A stretch of DNA of 64,000 bases from Slackia sp. ZJ119 (GTDB lineage Bacteria; Actinomycetota; Coriobacteriia; Coriobacteriales; Eggerthellaceae), in assembly GCF_011039175.1 (NCBI RefSeq), contig NZ_JAAKEN010000016.1, positions 1-64,000 on the forward strand, in the 5' to 3' direction. Made by a program: the position numbers and the translations under genes. Position 1 is the stretch's first letter, and the number at the start of each line of letters is the position of its first letter. The notes beneath the pieces were generated by a model that ran no database searches, had not been told where the DNA came from, and saw only the letters and a program-made list of their open reading frames with translations. Below are positions 45,308 to 54,863 of the stretch, piece after piece.

Positions 45308-45561
45308 ATGGAGAAAATGTGTACTGGAGATTATTTCGGGAATATTCTCCCTCTGCGCATCTTCTTCTCGGGTTTCGCCGGCAAGAAGAATCCAAAACTA
45401 TGTATATATACGGTAATTTTGCCCTTCCGACACGGTTGAAGCGCCGCGACTGCCGCATAGAGAGCGCATTTCAGCCTGGTTCTTCCGGAAAAATGCACAA
45501 GAAGATGCGCGACCTGGCGAATTCGCTCGCAAAAGTCTCAACCTCACATTTTCTTCACATA
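45308..45561. repeat. Family C element 2 (254 bp, terminal inverted repeats)
   Basis: The left end ATGGAGAAAATGTGTACTGG (45308 on) pairs with the right end CTCACATTTTCTTCACAT (to 45561). Inner arms GCGCATCTTCTT (45355-45366) and AAGAAGATGCGC (45500-45511) pair perfectly. The middle contains TATGTATATATACGG. No protein is encoded. Confidence 0.82.
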
Positions 45562-45697
45562 AAGCTGTGCTCGTCAAGGGGAATCGCTCGAACAGCGCCG
45601 CCCAAAGGCCGACATCGAAAGGATCGCGCCGCAATGCCGCCCGCCAAAAGGCGCTGCAAGCGGAACCTGCCAAGGCCCGCCCCGCCATCGGCCCCTT

Positions 45698-47074
45698 TTA
45701 CCGCACCTTCGCGACGATGAACGCGAGCAGCGCCACGGCCACCGCCGCGGAAAACCCGAACGCCAGCTGGTACGGCAGAGCCGGGTGCGCCGCCCCTGCC
45801 GCCGTCGCGCCGACGGCCGTGATGGCGAACACCATGACGCTCGTGCCGAACGACGCGCACGCCTGCCGCACCACGATGCAGAACGACGACCCCGACGCCA
45901 CAAGCGGCCCTTGCAGCGCCCCCAAGCTCCACGAGGTCAAAGGCCCGATCAGCCCCGACACGCCGCAAGCTCGCACGCCCTGCATCGCCATGACGAGCCA
46001 CAGCGGCGTACTCGCGTCCACGAACGCCATCGACACGGCGCCCGCCGCCAAAAACGCGCCAAAGATCAGCCCGACCGGCCGCACGCCGATGCGGTCGGTC
46101 AGCACGCCGCCGACCGGATTGATCACCAGCGCCGCCACCGTGCCCGGCAAAAGCACCAGACCAGCCTCAAGCGCCGAGCCGCCGCACAGCCCCTGAACGT
46201 ACAGCGGAACGACGAGCGTGATGCCCATGAACGACGCGGTCAGCAGGCTTTGTCCGATAAAGCCGCGCGTGAACTGGGAATCCTTGAAGATGTCCATCGA
46301 AACGAGCGGATCGGGCACATGCCGCTGACGCCGCACGAACACCGCCAAAAACGCAGCCCCGAACGCGACAGGGCCCCACACCATCGGGTCGGCCAGCGAA
46401 AAGCTGCTCGCGTTGGAAAAGCCCAGCAGCAGCCCGCCGAAGCCGAGCGTGGACTGCGCAAGCGACGTCACGTCGAGCCGGGCCGTGCGATCGAAGTGGT
46501 CCGAGCGCGGCACGGCGAACAGCGTCCAAACGACGAGCGCCGCCGTCAAGGCGCCCAGCAGCACAAAGAAGCTCTGCCAGCCCCACTGAAAGCTCACGGC
46601 GCCGCCGAGGGTCGGCCCGATGTTGGGCGCAAACCCCAGGGCGATGCCCGCGATGCCCATGGCCGTCGCTTGCCGACCGGCAGGAAAACGCCTGATGGCG
46701 ATCGTCTGCATGAGCGGCAGCAGCATGCCGGCCCCGACGGCCTGCAGCACACGGCCCGCCAGCAAAACCCCGAAAGACGGCGCGACGAAATCGGCCACGC
46801 AGCCCGCCAAGAACAAGCCTTGGGCCAGCAGCACCTGCGTGCGCATGTTGAAGCGCCGCTCCAAATAAGCCGACGCCGGCACCGTGATGCCCAGCACCAG
46901 CATGTAGCTGGTCGCCAGCCACTGCAAAAGGCCCACGCTCGCGCCGAACGTGTCGCCGATGTCCGCCAGCATCGCGTTCACCGACGTCTGCGACAGGTTT
47001 CCCAGCGCCGAAGACAGCACCACGATGGCGAACAGCAGATACACCTCTTTGCGCGAACGAGCCTCGTCGTTCAT
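45698..47074 (-). CDS. MFS efflux transporter, DHA2 type (458 aa)
   Basis: Drug/H+ antiporter with 12-14 helices. Motif A-like region follows the second helix (LERRFNMRTQVLLAQ), and GRVLQAVGAGMLLPLMQTIAIRRFPAGRQATAMG with GFAPNIGPTLGGAVSFQWGWQSFF is the DHA2 motif C region. The ATG at 47074 has AAAGGAG six bases upstream; an in-frame GC-rich extension upstream is not coding. Substrate is unknown. It lies upstream of the regulator pair on the same strand, separated by family C element 2. Confidence 0.92.
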   Translation of the reverse strand: MNDEARSRKEVYLLFAIVVLSSALGNLSQTSVNAMLADIGDTFGASVGLLQWLATSYMLVLGITVPASAYLERRFNMRTQVLLAQGLFLAGCVADFVAPSFGVLLAGRVLQAVGAGMLLPLMQTIAIRRFPAGRQATAMGIAGIALGFAPNIGPTLGGAVSFQWGWQSFFVLLGALTAALVVWTLFAVPRSDHFDRTARLDVTSLAQSTLGFGGLLLGFSNASSFSLADPMVWGPVAFGAAFLAVFVRRQRHVPDPLVSMDIFKDSQFTRGFIGQSLLTASFMGITLVVPLYVQGLCGGSALEAGLVLLPGTVAALVINPVGGVLTDRIGVRPVGLIFGAFLAAGAVSMAFVDASTPLWLVMAMQGVRACGVSGLIGPLTSWSLGALQGPLVASGSSFCIVVRQACASFGTSVMVFAITAVGATAAGAAHPALPYQLAFGFSAAVAVALLAFIVAKVR

Positions 47075-47313
47075 GAGCGACTCCTTTCGAAGATGCGGCA
47101 GATGGCGGCGCATGCCGTCGGAAGCGCGGCCGAAGCGCCGCGGCGGCCGAAGCGCCAAGACGGCCGACGGGGACGCCGCACCCCCAGCGCTGTCGTCTGG
47201 CAGGGCGGTCGAGGTGCGACGGATGTCGGAAAGCCGGCGCGGCCGAAGCGCCAAGGCGGCTGAAATGCCAAAGCGGACGGCGGAAGACGCCGTCGCCCGG
47301 CACCCCCGCCGCC

Positions 47314-47883
47314 CTATGAGTTGAACCGCTGCTGCGTCTGGTCAAGCCCTTCGGTGATCAGGCACAACGTTGCCTGTGCCGCCTTGTCGCAGGCATATTC
47401 GAAGTCGTCGGCCGCCTCCTTTTTCGGACGTGACAGCACCCAGTCGACCACCGGCATGCGTCCCGGCGGCCTCCCGATGCCCACGCGCACGCGAAACCAG
47501 TCGCGCGTGCCCAGCTTGTCGCAGATCGACCGCAGCCCGTTGTGGCCGGCATGCCCCCCGCCGAACTTCGCGCGAACGGCGTCCGGCGCAATGTCCAGCT
47601 CGTCATGGACGACCACCAAATGGTCCGCCGACACCCCGTAGGCGTTCATGAGCTGCTTGACCGGACCGCCCGAGGTGTTCATGTAGCTCTGCGGCTTTGC
47701 AAGCACCACGTCGCAGTCGCGATAGGCGCCCTTGCCCGCAAGCGCCCCGCATTCGGTCTTCCAGTAGCGCACGCCCACCTCTTCGGCCAGCTTGTCGATG
47801 GTGTCGAACCCGGCGTTGTGCCTGGTGTGCGCGTATTCTTCGCCCGGATTCCCCAGGCCGACTATCAAGTATGTCTCTGACAC
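47314..47883 (-). CDS. pth: Peptidyl-tRNA hydrolase (189 aa)
   Basis: It releases peptides from tRNA. Typical motifs are YLIVGLGNPGEEYAHTRHNAGF with the catalytic His, KPQSYMNTSG, LVVVHDELDIAPDAVRAKFGGGHAGHNGLRSI and FRVRVGIGRP. The GTG at 47883 is used because AAGGAAA lies nine bases upstream. It follows prs by 45 bp in the classic glmU-prs-pth order. Confidence 0.95.
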   Translation of the reverse strand: MSETYLIVGLGNPGEEYAHTRHNAGFDTIDKLAEEVGVRYWKTECGALAGKGAYRDCDVVLAKPQSYMNTSGGPVKQLMNAYGVSADHLVVVHDELDIAPDAVRAKFGGGHAGHNGLRSICDKLGTRDWFRVRVGIGRPPGRMPVVDWVLSRPKKEAADDFEYACDKAAQATLCLITEGLDQTQQRFNS

Positions 47884-47928
47884 GGCTGTCGTTTCCTTGC
47901 TGTGCTTGCAGACGGCGCTGCCCAAGCG

Positions 47929-48894
47929 TTACTCGAACAGCTTCGACACGCACCCGTTGGTGTACACGCGGCTGATGGTCTGCGCTACCAGCGGACCCAC
48001 CGACAGCACCTTCACCTTGCCGGTCTGGCGCTCCAGCGGCACGGGAACGGCGTCGGTGACCACGACCTCTTCGATGCACGAATTCTCGATGCGGTCGTAC
48101 GCCGGGCCGCTGAACAGGCCGTGCGTCGCGCAGGCGTACACCTTCGCCGCGCCTTTCGCCTTCAGCGTGGCCGCCGCCGCCACGAGCGATCCCGCCGTGT
48201 CGATCATGTCGTCGTTCAAGATGCACGTCTTGTCGGTGACGTTGCCGATGAGCGCCGTGATCTCCGCCTGGTTGTGCTTGGGACGGTCCTTGTGCATGAT
48301 GGCCAAATCGCAGCCGAGCATGGACGAAAACTTCTTCGCCGCCTTCGCGCGGCCGACGTCGGGCGACACGACGCACAGCTTTTCGGGATCGAACCCCATG
48401 TTGCTGAAGTAGTTCACGAAAATGGGCATGGCCGTCATGTGGTTCACCGGAATGTCGAAGAAGCCCTGGATGGCGTCTTGGTGCAAGTCGATGGTGATGA
48501 CGTTGTCGGCGCCGGACGCCGTGATGAGACCGGCGACGAGCTTGGCCGTGATGGGCTCGCGCGGCTGGGCCTTGCGGTCCTGGCGGGCGTAGCCGTAATG
48601 CGTGATGACGGCCGATATAGACCGGGCGCTCGCGCGTTTGGCCGCATCGGTCATGATGAGCAGCTCCATGAGCGCGTCGTTCACGTCGAAGTCGTTGCCG
48701 GCGCACACCGACTGGATGATGAACACGTCGGCGCCGCGCACGCTTTCTTGGTAGCGGGCGTACATTTCGCCGTTCGCGAACTTCTCGAGCTTGATGTTGC
48801 CCAGTTCGATGTTGAGTTCGTCCGCGATGACGTGCGCCAACTCGGGATTCACCGACCCGGCAAACACTGCCATGCGCTTTTCCATTTCGGTCAT
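47929..48894 (-). CDS. prs: Ribose-phosphate pyrophosphokinase (321 aa)
   Basis: It makes PRPP, the substrate of hpt and of purine synthesis. Motifs are FANGEMYARYQESVRGADVFIIQS, RQDRKAQPREPITAKLVA, DLHQDAIQGFFDIPVNH, VSPDVGRAKAAKKF and the PRPP loop NDDMIDTAGSL. The ATG at 48894 has AAAGGAG seven bases upstream. The gene follows glmU. Confidence 0.96.
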   Translation of the reverse strand: MTEMEKRMAVFAGSVNPELAHVIADELNIELGNIKLEKFANGEMYARYQESVRGADVFIIQSVCAGNDFDVNDALMELLIMTDAAKRASARSISAVITHYGYARQDRKAQPREPITAKLVAGLITASGADNVITIDLHQDAIQGFFDIPVNHMTAMPIFVNYFSNMGFDPEKLCVVSPDVGRAKAAKKFSSMLGCDLAIMHKDRPKHNQAEITALIGNVTDKTCILNDDMIDTAGSLVAAAATLKAKGAAKVYACATHGLFSGPAYDRIENSCIEEVVVTDAVPVPLERQTGKVKVLSVGPLVAQTISRVYTNGCVSKLFE

Positions 48895-49217
48895 GAACGC
48901 TCTCCTTTGCGCCTTGTGGCCCTCGCTTTTCCCTATGGCGCCATTGTAGCGGGGCGCGTTGCCGGACACATCCCCCGCAACCTGTTTTCTTGCATAGAAC
49001 GCATATTTCCCGTTGCCTGCGAAAGGGAGCGGACAGAAGCGGCGTCGAAGGCGCTTTCGGCGCCGCTTTTCGCCGTCCGGGATCTGCGCTTGTGGCTGGT
49101 TGCGGCTGCCGGCCTGCCTGCGGTTGTCGGCGGCTGCCGGCTTGCGGTCGCCTGCGGTCGCCTACGGTCGCCTGCGGCGTCGCGAGGACGGCCTGCGGTG
49201 CAGGCTTGCCCGCGGCG
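48895..49217. other. Intergenic region between glmU and prs
   Basis: Contains a GC-rich hairpin AGCGGCG...CGCCGCT (about 49040-49070) and a short run of CTGCGGTCGC units (about 49135-49180). No gene is supported. A separate prs promoter may lie here but is not obvious. Confidence 0.4.
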
Positions 49218-50597
49218 CTATTCCTCGGCCTGGCGCTTGCGACGCTTGGCGGCCCAGCCTTCCAGTTCGCGCTGGTCAGAGCGCTCGAGCGCCAGCGCGT
49301 CGGCGGCGACGTCTTTCGTGATGCACGACGCCGCGCCGACGACGGCCCCCGCACCGATGGTCACCGGCGCCACCATCATGGTGTCCGACCCCACGAACGC
49401 GCCGTCGCCGATCACCGTCGACCACTTCTTCTTGCCGTCATAGTTGCAGGTGATCGAGCCGGCGCCTATGTTCACGCCCTCGCCCATCGTTGTGTCCCCA
49501 ATATAGGACAGGTGCGGCACCTTCGAGCCCTTGCCGATGGTCGACTTCTTGATCTCCACGTGCGTGCCGGCCTTGGCGCCCTCGCACAAATGCGCCGCCG
49601 GACGCAGGTAGGCGCGCGGGCCGCACGTGGCCTTGTCGTCGACGATCGCCTCGATGGCCACCGTCTCGTCGATGACGCAGCCGGCGCCCACGCGCGTGTC
49701 GGTCAGGCGCGTGTCCGGGCCGATGACGCTGTCCTCGCCGATGGAGGTGGTTCCCATGAGCGTCACGTTCTGCAGCAGCGTCACGTCGGGCGCGATGGTC
49801 ACGCCCGGGCCGATCCATACCAGGTCAGGGGCGAGCATGGTCACGCCGGCCTCCATATGGGCGCGGTTGATGCGGCGCTGCAGAAGGCGCGTGGCCTCGG
49901 CCAGCTGCACGCGCGAGTTCACGCCGAGGCATTCGGACGCGTCGTCGCAGCGCAAGCCCACGACTGCGCGGCCGTCGCTGCGGCAGATTTCCAGCACGTC
50001 GGTCAGGTAGTACTCGCCTTGGGCGTTGTCGTTGGACACGCGGCCCAGCGCGTCGAACAGGGCACGCGCGTCAAAGCAGTAGAAGCCGGAATTGCACTCC
50101 GTGATGGCCGCTTCGTCAGGGGTTGCGTCCTTTTGCTCCACGATGCGCTCGACGTTGCCGGCTGCGTCGCGCACGATGCGGCCGTAGCCAAAGGGGTCGG
50201 CGAGCTCCATCGTCAGCACGACTGCCGCCGCATCGGCCTGCTCGCGAGCCTCGACGAGACGCGCGATGGTGTCGGCCGTGATGAGCGGGCAGTCGCCCGA
50301 CAGCACCACAAGCGAGCCGTCGAAGTCGCCCAGGGTTTCGGCGCACACGGCAACCGCATCGGCCGTGCCGCGACGCCGCTCTTGCACGACCAGGTCGCAG
50401 TCGCCCTCGACCAGCGGAATGACCTGCTCGCGTTCGTGGCCGACGACGCACGCCACGCGGCCAATGCCCGCCGCATGAGCCGCATCGACGACCCACCGCA
50501 CGAGCGGCTGTCCCAAAATCTCGTGCGCCACCTTGGGTTTCTTCGACTTCATACGCGTGCCGGCACCGGCCGCGAGCACAACAGCAGCAGCTTCCAT
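49218..50597 (-). CDS. glmU: Bifunctional GlmU (459 aa)
   Basis: The N-terminal uridylyltransferase has LAAGAGTRMKSKKPKVAHEILGQPLVRW, and the C-terminal left-handed beta helix acetyltransferase has VEIKKSTIGKGSKVPHLSYIGD and NIGAGSITCNYDGKKK. It makes UDP-GlcNAc for peptidoglycan. Length fits the family. The ATG at 50597 has GAGAGGAG upstream. A TATACT -10-like box is at 50667-50662. Confidence 0.96.
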   Translation of the reverse strand: MEAAAVVLAAGAGTRMKSKKPKVAHEILGQPLVRWVVDAAHAAGIGRVACVVGHEREQVIPLVEGDCDLVVQERRRGTADAVAVCAETLGDFDGSLVVLSGDCPLITADTIARLVEAREQADAAAVVLTMELADPFGYGRIVRDAAGNVERIVEQKDATPDEAAITECNSGFYCFDARALFDALGRVSNDNAQGEYYLTDVLEICRSDGRAVVGLRCDDASECLGVNSRVQLAEATRLLQRRINRAHMEAGVTMLAPDLVWIGPGVTIAPDVTLLQNVTLMGTTSIGEDSVIGPDTRLTDTRVGAGCVIDETVAIEAIVDDKATCGPRAYLRPAAHLCEGAKAGTHVEIKKSTIGKGSKVPHLSYIGDTTMGEGVNIGAGSITCNYDGKKKWSTVIGDGAFVGSDTMMVAPVTIGAGAVVGAASCITKDVAADALALERSDQRELEGWAAKRRKRQAEE

Positions 50598-50661
50598 TTC
50601 GCTCCTCTCTCGATTCCCCGACGCGCGGCCGAAGAAGGATTCTCGTCAAAAAGCAGGGTTG

Positions 50662-50667
50662 AGTATA
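50662..50667 (-). promoter_or_regulatory. Candidate -10 box of glmU
   Basis: TATACT on the minus strand, 65 bases before the glmU start. No good -35 at 16-18 bp. Confidence 0.35.
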
Positions 50668-50840
50668 GCCCACCCGTTTGTAGATGCTGAGGAACGAGCA
50701 TGCCGACGCACAAAGGATTCGCCGAACGCAAGGAAAAAGGCGCCTGTCGCGAACCGCGGGGGCATGTTGTGCGCCGCTCCGGTCGTTTTGCATAAAATCG
50801 GGCACATTTTGGAAGTTTTTGCGAGCAGCTGGAATAGGCT

Positions 50841-51096
50841 TTGTGAAGGAAATGTGTAGTTGAGACGCGAAGCTGGTATTTCGACGTTTCGCGCATCTTT
50901 TTAGGCAGGAATCACGCGGAAGGCGTAAAAGAAGCGCAATAGATGCGGCATATATACGGGGTTATTGTGCCCAAGGGGGCATTTTTGCGGCGAAGAGCCT
51001 GAAAATGCGTATGCAGTGCCACCGAGCGGCTTGAAAATGATGCGCGAAAGGCGAAAATACGCTGGCAGAATCTCCAACACACATTTTCTTCACATA
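50841..51096. repeat. Family C element 3 (256 bp, terminal inverted repeats)
   Basis: The left end TTGTGAAGGAAATGTGTAG and right end AACACACATTTTCTTCACAT are inverted copies. Inner arms TTTCGCGCATC (50887-50897) and GATGCGCGAAA (51039-51049) pair perfectly. The middle has GGCATATATACGGGG. A stretch before it (CGTTTTGCATAAAAT at about 50786) is shared with the DNA before element 4. Confidence 0.82.
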
Positions 51097-51130
51097 TAGA
51101 TGCGCCGCCTGGCGCTGCGCCACCGCCGCA

Positions 51131-51249
51131 CCAGGATTACAGCCGCCCCAGGATTACAGCCGCCCCGGGATTACAGCCGCTCCGGAACTACCACCGCCCC
51201 GGAACTGCTACCGCCCCAGGATTACGGCCGCCCCAGAGCCACAACCCCC
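51131..51249. repeat. 17-bp minisatellite, seven units
   Basis: Units of the type CCAGGATTACAGCCGCC begin at 51131, 51148, 51165, 51182, 51199, 51216 and 51233, exactly 17 bp apart. The array follows family C element 3 and ends at the nhaA stop codon. Confidence 0.85.
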
Positions 51250-53130
51250 CTACCGCGACATGCCTTCGACGTCCTGCTCTTCCTTGCGCAGCGCTTCCTC
51301 TTCGGTTCGCCACACCAAGCGCTCGAAGGCGTCGTCTTCCTCGGTTCTCGTGACGGCCCGCCTCAGCGCTTCTTCGCCCTCGGCCTCGCGCAGCACTTCG
51401 GGCATCACGGAGAGCGGCGATGCGTCCTCGTCCTCGCGCAGCTCCTGCCGCACCTTCTCGACCAGGTCCTCGCGGCCTTCCTCGCGCAGCACGCGCTCAA
51501 GCTCCACCATCACCGCGCGGCGCACGTCCCCCATCGACCCGCCGCCGAGCAAGCCCGTCGGCCCCAGGTCGACGGTGATATGGAACACGTTGCTGCGGCG
51601 CTTGGACGCCTCGATGCGCTCGAGCAGCTCGGGGTCGTCGATGTCGCCCAAGCTCACGTTGTTCAGCAGCTTGCGGCCTTCGCGCAGCGCCTCGCGGTCG
51701 GCGGTCTGCAGGTTGTCGTCCTCGGACGTGGCCACGTAATGCACGCCGCGCTTTTGGGCGCCTTTGGCCTGCATGAGCAGGAACACGAACCCGACGACGC
51801 CCGCCAAAGCCGACGCCAGCAGGATGCCCAGCTTGGCCGTGGCGATGTGCATCTCGTCAGGAAACGCCAGGTTGGCCACGAAAATGGCCATCGTGAACCC
51901 GACGCCGCCCAGGATGGACGCGCCCAGCATATGGCCCCAGTTGACGTTTTCAGGCAAGCTGGCCAGCTTGGTTTTAATGATGATGAAACTCATCAGCATA
52001 ATGCCGATAGGCTTGCCGAGCAAAAGGCCCAGGAACACGCCGTAGAACACCGAGTCGGTGAAGATGAGCCCCATGTCCATGCCCGCGAAGCTGACGTCGG
52101 CGTTCGTGAGCGCGAACAGCGGCAAGACGCCGAAGTAGACCCACGGGTACAGCGCCTGCTCAAGCCGCGTGGCCGGCGGGATGACCTGCTTGGCGACGCG
52201 CGAGAGCGACTTGACCGTGTGGATGTACTCGCCCTGGGCGATGACCGGCGTCTCCGGCCTGAAGCGGCGCTTGGCCTCGCGCACCTTGTTGCGCGACCAT
52301 TGCGTGAACGAATGCAGGTTCACGCGCGAGCCCGACGGGATGGTGAACGCCAGCAGCACGCCGGCGATGGTGGAATGCACGCCCGACATGAACACGCAAT
52401 ACCACAGCACAACGCCGAGCAGCAGATACGGATAGAGCGAATAGACGTGCGCACGATTGATCAGCAAAAGCGCCACGACCACCACGGCCGCCAGACCCAG
52501 CCACAGAAGCGAGGGGCTCTGGCCGTAGAAAATGGCGATGACCAGGATGGCGATGATGTCGTCGGCCACCGCGAGCGTGCTCAGGAACACGCGCACGCCG
52601 CCCGGCACGCGGTTGCCGAGCAAGGCCAAAATGCCCAGGGCGAACGCGATGTCGGTGGCCGTGGGAACGCCCCAGCCGTGCGACGTGGCAGGGTTCGACG
52701 CGTTGAAGATGAGGTAGATGACGATGGGCGCCAGCACGCCGCCGACGGCCGCCATGATGGGCAGCAGCGCCTGGCGGATGTTCGTCAGCTCGCCGACGGT
52801 CATCTCGTACTTCACTTCCAAGCCTACGAGCAGGAAAAACACCGCCATGAAGATGTCGTTGATGATGTGGGCGAGCGACATGTCCCGCTCGGCGTCACCG
52901 AAAGAGAAGCCCACTTCGGTGTGCCAGAAGTGAATGAACGGCTCGTACAGGGGCGAATTCGCCACGATAAGCGCCACGATGGCGGCGGCCAGCATGATGG
53001 CGGCGGCCTTCGTGGACGAGTGCGTGAACTGCAGAAGCTTCGCGTACGCAGCCTGATGCCCCTGCACTTCCGAGATGAAAATATGCTTCGTCTTTTCGCT
53101 TTTCGTTTCCGGACTCTTCGTTTCCGTCAT
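51250..53130 (-). CDS. nhaA: Na+/H+ antiporter NhaA with long C-terminal extension (626 aa)
   Basis: The membrane domain has the paired Asp motif TLAVADDIIAILVIAIFYG, GWGVPTATDIAFALGILALLG and GVGFTMAIFVANLAF, all typical of NhaA. It exports Na+ in exchange for H+. From about residue 454 the protein carries a ~170-residue soluble Glu/Arg-rich extension (FHITVDLGPTGLLGGGSMGDVRRAVMVELERVLREEGRED...) that NhaA usually lacks. The ATG at 53130 follows AAGGGTGG. It is divergent from hpf. Confidence 0.93.
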   Translation of the reverse strand: MTETKSPETKSEKTKHIFISEVQGHQAAYAKLLQFTHSSTKAAAIMLAAAIVALIVANSPLYEPFIHFWHTEVGFSFGDAERDMSLAHIINDIFMAVFFLLVGLEVKYEMTVGELTNIRQALLPIMAAVGGVLAPIVIYLIFNASNPATSHGWGVPTATDIAFALGILALLGNRVPGGVRVFLSTLAVADDIIAILVIAIFYGQSPSLLWLGLAAVVVVALLLINRAHVYSLYPYLLLGVVLWYCVFMSGVHSTIAGVLLAFTIPSGSRVNLHSFTQWSRNKVREAKRRFRPETPVIAQGEYIHTVKSLSRVAKQVIPPATRLEQALYPWVYFGVLPLFALTNADVSFAGMDMGLIFTDSVFYGVFLGLLLGKPIGIMLMSFIIIKTKLASLPENVNWGHMLGASILGGVGFTMAIFVANLAFPDEMHIATAKLGILLASALAGVVGFVFLLMQAKGAQKRGVHYVATSEDDNLQTADREALREGRKLLNNVSLGDIDDPELLERIEASKRRSNVFHITVDLGPTGLLGGGSMGDVRRAVMVELERVLREEGREDLVEKVRQELREDEDASPLSVMPEVLREAEGEEALRRAVTRTEEDDAFERLVWRTEEEALRKEEQDVEGMSR

Positions 53131-53448
53131 AGCCACCCTTACGTCCGACACGTCGCCCGACGTGCACCTCGACACGTCGATTTCGGCGTTTCTCTTAAAA
53201 ACACAGCCATACAGTATGACCCATTCCAAAACGGATGCGAGGCTTGCGCAGGCCGATTTTTGATCGTTTTCACAACTGCCCTCAAATACCAACCGAATCG
53301 TTGTCGATATGCGGTATTCTATGCGATGCCCTCTCAGAAATCTAAAACCTGCGAAGACGCCTTTTCGACCAACGGGGAACGGAAATCAAGGGATTGGCAG
53401 ATGCTGCACGAGGGCGATCTGTTCGTATCGAGACAAGAGGTGATCACT
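53131..53448. other. Divergent region between nhaA and hpf
   Basis: It should hold both promoters. A TATTCT at 53315-53320 is a possible -10 for hpf; no -35 is convincing. No gene is supported. Confidence 0.4.
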
Positions 53449-54027
53449 ATGAGCATTACCGTCACCGGACGCAGGATGCCCGTGACCGATGCTTTGCGCG
53501 ACTATGCCGAGGAAAAAATCGGCAACGCAATGAAAGTCATGGACATCGATCCGCTCGTGGCCGAAGTCGTGTTGTACGTAGAGAAGAATCCCGCCAATCC
53601 CCGCCCTGCCGTCTGCGAAGCGACGCTGTACACCAAGGGCCACATCGTGCGCGTGGAGGAAAGCGAAGAGGACATGTACGCGGCCATCGACGTGGCGGCC
53701 GCGAAGGTCGTGCGCCAGCTGCGCAAGTACAAGACGAAGGTGCTTGACCGCAAACAGCGCTCCGAAGGCGAGTCCATCCGCGTGATCGAGCCGACGATGG
53801 GCAACGATCTGGACGTCAACAGCCTGATGGACGAGCTGTCCGCCGACGAGATCGTCCGCGTGAAGGAGATCGAATTCAAGCCGCTGACCCAGGAAGAAGC
53901 CCTCGTGCAGATCGACCTTTTGGGACACGACTTCTTCGCCTATACTGATCGCGACACGAACCTGGTCAACGTGCTCTATCGCCGCGATGACGGCGGGTAT
54001 GGCCTGCTCAAGCAAAAGGAGGAATAA
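53449..54027 (+). CDS. hpf: Ribosome hibernation promoting factor, long form (192 aa)
   Basis: It binds idle ribosomes and forms 100S dimers. Residues 1-105 are the S30AE domain (MSITVTGRRMPVTDALRDYAEEKIGNAMKVMDIDPLVAEVVLYVEKN). Residues 130-190 are the C-terminal dimerisation domain (IVRVKEIEFKPLTQEEALVQIDLLGHDFFAYTDRDTNLVNVLYRRDDGGYGLL). The ATG at 53449 follows AGAGGTG; the upstream extension lacks similarity. It is six bases before acpP. Confidence 0.95.
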   Translation: MSITVTGRRMPVTDALRDYAEEKIGNAMKVMDIDPLVAEVVLYVEKNPANPRPAVCEATLYTKGHIVRVEESEEDMYAAIDVAAAKVVRQLRKYKTKVLDRKQRSEGESIRVIEPTMGNDLDVNSLMDELSADEIVRVKEIEFKPLTQEEALVQIDLLGHDFFAYTDRDTNLVNVLYRRDDGGYGLLKQKEE

Positions 54028-54033
54028 ACATCC

Positions 54034-54252
54034 ATGGCGACCATCGACACAATTAAAACTGTGCTGGAAGAGAACCTGGACATTGCGCCGGAAAGCGTGA
54101 ACGAAGAATCGACGTTCGATTCGCTGGGCATCGATTCGCTTGACATGGTCGAGCTGATCTGCGACCTGGAAGAAGCCTGCGACGTAGACTTCGGCGAACC
54201 GGAAGGACTGGAAACAGTCGGAGACCTGGTGGAATACATCGAGTCGCTGTAG
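54034..54252 (+). CDS. acpP: Acyl carrier protein (72 aa)
   Basis: It carries acyl chains on phosphopantetheine attached to Ser35 in LGIDSLDMVEL. Small and acidic with four helices expected. The AAAGGAGG ribosome site lies at the end of hpf. A terminator follows directly. Confidence 0.93.
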   Translation: MATIDTIKTVLEENLDIAPESVNEESTFDSLGIDSLDMVELICDLEEACDVDFGEPEGLETVGDLVEYIESL

Positions 54253-54275
54253 CGGCTGGTTTTGCTTGGACTGAA

Positions 54276-54307
54276 AGGCCTCGGCGATCTGCCGGGGCCT
54301 TTTTTTG
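54276..54307 (+). terminator. Intrinsic terminator behind acpP
   Basis: AGGCCTCGGC pairs with GCCGGGGCCT (one wobble) over a 5-base loop, followed by seven T at about 54300-54306. Confidence 0.85.
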
Positions 54308-54342
54308 TGGGCAGGGCCGATGTGGAAGTTCGTGGAGGGCTG

Positions 54343-54720
54343 GGCAGTTATGCGGGGTGTGGCAATTGGGGCGCCCAAGGTGTGCAAACGAGCAGGCTGT
54401 GGCAGCGCCGGGCTCAGGGTTTGCGAAGCGCTGTACAGTTACGCAGGCTGTGGCAATTGGGGGCGTCCGGAATGGACAGTTATGCAGGCTGTGGCAGCGT
54501 TTGACAACGAAGACGGGAGTTTTGTGCAGTTTGGCAGGCTGTGGCAGGGGAATTCGGTATTTCTCCAGAGCAGTTGGTATTGACTAACTTCTTGGCTTGC
54601 AAAGTACCTGGTCGGAAGCTTGGATGGTTGCTCTGGTTCGACGCATTCTGCCATAACCTGCATAACTGCACAAAAAATCGCATTACGCTGTCAAACACTG
54701 CCACAGCCTGTATAACTGCA
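54343..54720. repeat. Inverted array of 24-bp repeats, family A/B copy 2
   Basis: Forward repeats with core GCAGTTATGCAGGCTGTGGC or variants lie at 54343, 54383, 54434, 54475 and 54525 (steps 40, 51, 41 and 50). Reverse copies are at 54647-54670 and 54697-54720 (step 50). The centre 54549-54646 matches the reverse of the copy 1 centre (GAATTC, ACTAACTTC, CCTGGTC.GAAGC in the same order). Both copies lie between convergent gene ends. Confidence 0.85.
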
Positions 54721-54863
54721 CGCACGCGCTCTTTTGTCGAGCCGAAAACGAGAAGGTTGCGTCCGGGCGAAGCAGAACCAAGCCCGACGGCCTTGGTCTC
54801 GACCGAAGCAGCCGCGCCGAGCCTTGCCCGCAACGGAGCATGCGGCGAAGAGGGCGACAACAC

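Noticed and set aside
54262-54587. Small genes behind acpP
   Set aside because: All frames here derive from the terminator and the repeat array.
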